Positions 60,581-64,000 of a stretch of 64,000 nucleotides of DNA are shown piece after piece. This stretch comes from Arcuatula senhousia (taxonomy: Eukaryota > Mollusca > Bivalvia > Mytilida > Mytilidae): the NCBI GenBank assembly GCA_963971305.1, contig OZ020317.1, forward strand, positions 21,532,001-21,596,000, written 5' to 3'. Under the pieces are notes generated by a model that ran no database searches, was not told the origin of the DNA, and was given only the letters and a program-made list of their open reading frames with translations. The position numbers and the translations under genes were made by a program. Numbering within the stretch: position 1 is the stretch's first letter; each line of letters begins with the position of its first letter.

Positions 60581-61125
60581 TTATTATCGATACGTTTGAT
60601 TTTTTTACATCAGTCGATTGATGATTCTCAGCTAGCTGTCAGTAACAGCGAGTGTTCTATAGAGAGTTCCTTTACCGTCCTTTTGTTTGTTCTTGTTTTT
60701 TGTCTTAGGTTCTCTCTAGTAGAATTGGACTTTGATCGATTTGATTTTTATTGTGTGTTTAGTTTTTGTGCTTTGTCTAGGAATATTGATAGGGGGAAGG
60801 TTGGGCCCAAAAAACTAGTTTAACCCCGCCACATATTACATGTGCCTGTCCTAAGCCAGGAATCCTTGACAAAGCTTTCGTTTGTACTTGTCTTTTTGAT
60901 GTTTTCTGTTCCTTGTTTAAGAAGGGGGTCTATCTGTGACTATTTCAGGGCTGGATTTGAATTATATGCATCTTATTTAGACCATGGGCCAATTGCATAA
61001 CCGCGAGCAGTGCCAAATGGCCTCGTTGAAGGCTGCTGGCGGTTGTCCATTGTGGTTTTTCTAGATTGCCGTTTAGTTGTGGGCTGTGTCGCGTACACTT
61101 ATTCCACATCTCTTTATTTTCTATT

Positions 61126-61553
61126 GAAGAATGGACAGATACTGCATATTGCAATACATTTACATGTTGTTTAGATGAATTATCCTGGATTGGGAGCCAA
61201 GCATAATGCTTCTATATGCCCCTTTGCAGTTTGCAAGTGTGGACTTTATAGTGGTCCCCATTTAGCTTACTCTTATCAAACTCTATGAAGGGGTCTTCCC
61301 TTCTGAAGGATTAGCAACGGGGTTCTCAAGACCATCCTCGCAAACAGTGTCAAGAGAGAGTTGGAAAATCGGTCCATGAAATTTTCACCCCTGACAAAGA
61401 TCAACGGTGTTAGTAGCTGACACATTGTCCACTACACCATTAGTTTATGGATTAATAAAAAAGACCAAACAAATCCGTTAGCAAATTCTCCATAATGTTT
61501 AATTAAGTGAAAACAAGAAAATGTGTCAAACAGACCGTATTTAAAAAAAACAA
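61126..61553. other. Non-coding flank, nothing recognised
   Basis: Sequence to the right of the Penelope-like element. No frame, RNA or repeat could be assigned. Confidence 0.5.
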
Positions 61554-62445
61554 CTAGAAAATGTGTCTATGAGCCACAGGATGACCCTCCCGTTCTTGAA
61601 ATATCATTGACACGCAATGTGTATTACCTGGGATATAGACCTTTACCAAGAAATTGATCAAAAGTGTCCATGTGTAAAATACATAGGTCGCTATGACCTG
61701 ATTTCTGGTGGGTGGTGCCATGTTACCAAAACTCATCGAGTAGTGAAATATTATTGACCCCTAACATGTATTCGAGTTCACCAAGAACTTAACCAAAGTC
61801 ATTCATGAGTAAAATATAGGTCACAGTTTCCTCATTTCTAGTGGATGGTGTCACCTTACCCAAGACACATCTAGTGGTGAAATATCATTGACCCCAAACA
61901 TCTAGTATCCAAGTTATGGACCTTAACCAAGAACTTAAACGAAGTCATTCATGCACAAAATATAGATCACAGTGACCTAATTTTTATTGGGTGGTGTCAT
62001 GTTACTCAAGACACATCTAGTGGTGAAATACCATTGACCATCAACATGTAGTATCTGAGATATGGACCTCAACCAAGAACTTAACCAAAGTCATTCATGC
62101 GTAAAATATGGGTCACAGTGACCTAATTTCTAGTGGGTGGTGTCAACTTACCTAAGACACATCTAGTAGTGAAATATCATTGACTCCCAACATCTATTAT
62201 CCAAGTTATGGACCTTAACCAAGAACTTAACCGAAGTCGTTCATGCATAAAATATAGGTCACAGTGACCTAATTTCTAGTGGGTGGTGTAGCCCTAACCA
62301 AGACCCATCTGGTGGTGAAATATCGTTGACCCCCAACATCTCGTATCCGAGTAATGGACCTTAACCAAGAACTTAACCAAAGTGTTACGGACGGACGGAC
62401 AAGGGTAAAACTATATGGCCGATTCACATACGTGGTCGGGCCATA
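61554..62445 (-). mobile_element. HINE-like tandem-repeat element, family 6, minus orientation
   Basis: Read on the minus strand it starts TATGGCCCGACCACGTATGTG with a TGGCCCGA...TCGGCCA hairpin, then CTTGTCCGTCCGTCCGTAAC. About six monomers of about 146 bp follow, marked by 'gtcaatgatatttcaccac' and 'taggtcactgtgacctat'. It ends with a TGTG...CACA hairpin and CTAG before TTG. The inverted-repeat phrase GGTCACaGTGACCTA within monomers resembles a nuclear-receptor (ecdysone/estrogen-type) half-site palindrome. Confidence 0.65.
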
Positions 62446-62479
62446 ATTATCTATACCCGAGATTTAATCTGATTAAGGC

Positions 62480-63124
62480 AATAAAAATTGACACTAACAC
62501 TATATATGCCCATCTTCTTTCATATACGTCAATTACATTTTAGCAGTGCTTGTCACTTGTCAGCTGTAATAAGCATGATAAGGGAATGGACTATGACCAT
62601 TTGTCTGTAAGAAGTTATCCATGCAGAAAATAGAGGCCACAGCCAATATCAGAAGCATGAATATCTACCATACAATATGGCTTTGGCACTTGTCAGTAAG
62701 CGGTAATGCCCGAGGGAATGGACTTAAACCATTCTTCTGTAAGTGGTCATTCATGCGGAAAATATAGGTCATAGCCAGCATCGTGCTTAGCATCACTAGG
62801 TGCACCTACCATACCTATAAGGTTGCAATCGCACTTGTCTGTAAGAGGGAATGGACTGAAACCATTCTTCTGTCAGTGGTCATCCATGCGGAAAATATAG
62901 GTCACAGCAAGCATCCTTTGTGGTTATATATATTTGCATCACTAGGTGTACCTACCATACCAATATTGGCAGCAGGAATAGACTTAAACTTTTTTTCTAA
63001 ATGTGATCATACATGCGGAAAAATATAGGTTACTATGGCTGTTGTCAGTAAACGGGAAATTGGGGATTTGAGAAGAACGGGCCCGATCACTTTATGCCCC
63101 TTTACTTTCGTAGACGGGGCATAT
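62480..63124 (-). mobile_element. HINE-like tandem-repeat element, family 7, minus orientation
   Basis: On the minus strand it begins TATATGCCCCGTCTACGAAA with GGGGCATAAAG closing the hairpin. About four degenerate monomers of roughly 110-150 bp carry 'ccattcttctgtaagtggtcattcatgcggaaaatataggtcacagc' (plus-strand reading). The 3' terminus is not clear; the given left end is approximate. Confidence 0.5.
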
Positions 63125-63486
63125 AACACACCAAAACATTAGGTAGACAGGAAATGGGAAAAAGTTCTCTGAATTTTTTATTAGATGGTTAGGGAACATA
63201 CAAAATTTTGAATGGTCAATTTAAAAGTTGTTGATTTTGATGAAGAAAAATTTTCTAAGAACTTTATCTGAAAGGAAAATAGTAATAGAGTTGAACTTTT
63301 GCATTATAATTCCGAATTTAGTAAGTCAGGAATTTTTACTTTTAGTTCTTTCTCCATTATCCCAATATGGTTTCTCCAGATGCATGATATCTGAAATAAA
63401 TAGAAATGTATATGTGTTGCCCTTGTTGATGTGATAAAAGTAAGAATGAAAAGATCGAAGTACTACTATTAGTAATACAATAAATT
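63125..63486. other. Non-coding stretch, nothing recognised
   Basis: AT-rich sequence between two repeats. A short open frame at 63228-63434 has no recognisable feature. Confidence 0.45.
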
Positions 63487-63706
63487 AGGGTGTCACAGCC
63501 CTTTTGGTACGCGGTATTCTGTGCTTTTTAAAAGGGTATTCGGTATGCCAAGGTGTGGTACGCGGTACGCGATGTTCCGAATATTTAGGCTTTTGGTAAC
63601 CGTACGCCGTGATCTTTAGAGTATTCGGTATTCCAGTCTTTTTAACGGTATTCTGTCCTTTTTTAAACGGTATTCGGTATTCCGGGGGCGGGGCTGTGAC
63701 ACCCCC
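63487..63706. mobile_element. MITE with GGGTGTCACAGCCC termini
   Basis: TAGGGTGTCACAGCCC at the left and GGGGCTGTGACACCCCC at the right are inverted. The interior is made of repeated 'ggtattcggta' and 'ggtacgcggta' phrases. TTA on both flanks may be a 3-bp duplication. Superfamily is uncertain. Confidence 0.65.
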
Positions 63707-64000
63707 ATTAATTCTAACTGTATGATTGAAGAAAAGACTTCAGATTCCCAAATTGCACACAGTAATAAATCAAAATTTTGAGTTTAAATGGAGTCATATA
63801 CATGTACAATTATAGCTAGGAATATATTATAGGTTGGGCATTCTTTTAACTATTAGCTTTAAGCTTGGGTTATTTTAAAAGACTACAAGTTCATACCTCT
63901 TTTCACAAATAAAATGTGCTTGTGCGGAACAACTTCCGCTGTTCCACTCTCCCACGTGGTTAGCCTGTTGCACTATCTCTACGCAGTGTTCTGGTCTGTC
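63707..64000. other. Right edge of window, nothing recognised
   Basis: About 290 bp of AT-rich sequence and a more GC-balanced end ('gttccactctcccacgtggttagcc'). No feature is supported. Confidence 0.4.

Larger units (their letters stand above)
56998..61125 (+). mobile_element. Full-length Naiad-clade Penelope-like retroelement, 4128 bp
   Basis: The unit starts right after the last base shared by both copies at the 3' end of the truncated copy and ends at the matching base 61125. About 390 bp of 5' leader precede the ATG. A single UGA-containing frame (57384-60476) follows, then 650 bp of 3' untranslated sequence. Order of domains is GIY-YIG endonuclease, CxC linker and reverse transcriptase, as described for Naiad elements (Craig et al. 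2021), which reach high copy number in invertebrates. Tail fragments of the same family occur at several other places in the window. The coding region appears intact, so the copy is young. Confidence 0.9.

Noticed and set aside
60572..60823. 83-codon frame in the 3' region of the Penelope-like element (also at 56444-56695)
   Set aside because: Phe/Leu/Ser-rich with no domain; it lies after the main stop in UTR sequence, and its presence in both copies only reflects their identity.

Overview
This is animal nuclear DNA, most likely from a bivalve mollusc. It is AT-rich, its genes are split by long introns, and the introns are full of transposon remnants. Three metazoan genes could be rebuilt exon by exon, with consistent splice phases. 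A Penelope-like retroelement of a type known from clams supports a bivalve source; the species cannot be fixed from the sequence.

Layout. Positions 126-5887 (minus) hold the first seven coding exons of BBS9/PTHB1, a BBSome subunit; the 3' part of the gene lies outside the window. Positions 5.9-14 kb are intergenic and repeat-rich: a 670-bp tandem duplication, a Mutator-like foldback element with 9-bp target duplications, a decayed non-LTR retrotransposon and two related MITEs. Positions 13994-34098 (plus) hold a complete ERP44 gene (ER thiol chaperone, CRFS active site, RDEL tail). It has a duplicated pair of mutually exclusive exons and repeated decoy splice acceptors before one exon. Its introns and 3' flank carry tandem-repeat elements, a hAT nested in a 2.25-kb TIR element, and several MITEs. 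Positions 34.1-43.2 kb are 3' flank and intergenic repeats. Positions 43192-51431 (plus) hold a complete Sp1-4-type zinc-finger transcription factor, with a truncated LINE in one intron and a duplicated splice donor in another.

Positions 53662-61125 hold two head-to-tail copies of a Penelope-like element of the Naiad clade (N-terminal GIY-YIG nuclease, CxC linker, C-terminal RT). The first copy is 5'-truncated and looks identical to the second over 3.3 kb, which is the pseudo-LTR arrangement of these elements. In the full copy one reading frame of about 1030 codons is interrupted only by five UGA codons, at places where related proteins carry Cys, and it ends at UAA. It is therefore best read as a multi-selenocysteine retrotransposon protein. 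Positions 61.5-63.1 kb hold two more tandem-repeat elements, and 63.5-63.7 kb a MITE.

A recurrent theme is a set of at least nine non-autonomous elements with one shared plan: a 5' hairpin, a subterminal inverted repeat, tandem monomers, a 3' hairpin, then CTAG or CTTG followed by T. This resembles Helentron-associated (HINE/DINE-1/pearl-type) elements. All exon limits are from reading by eye; no alignment or search was run.
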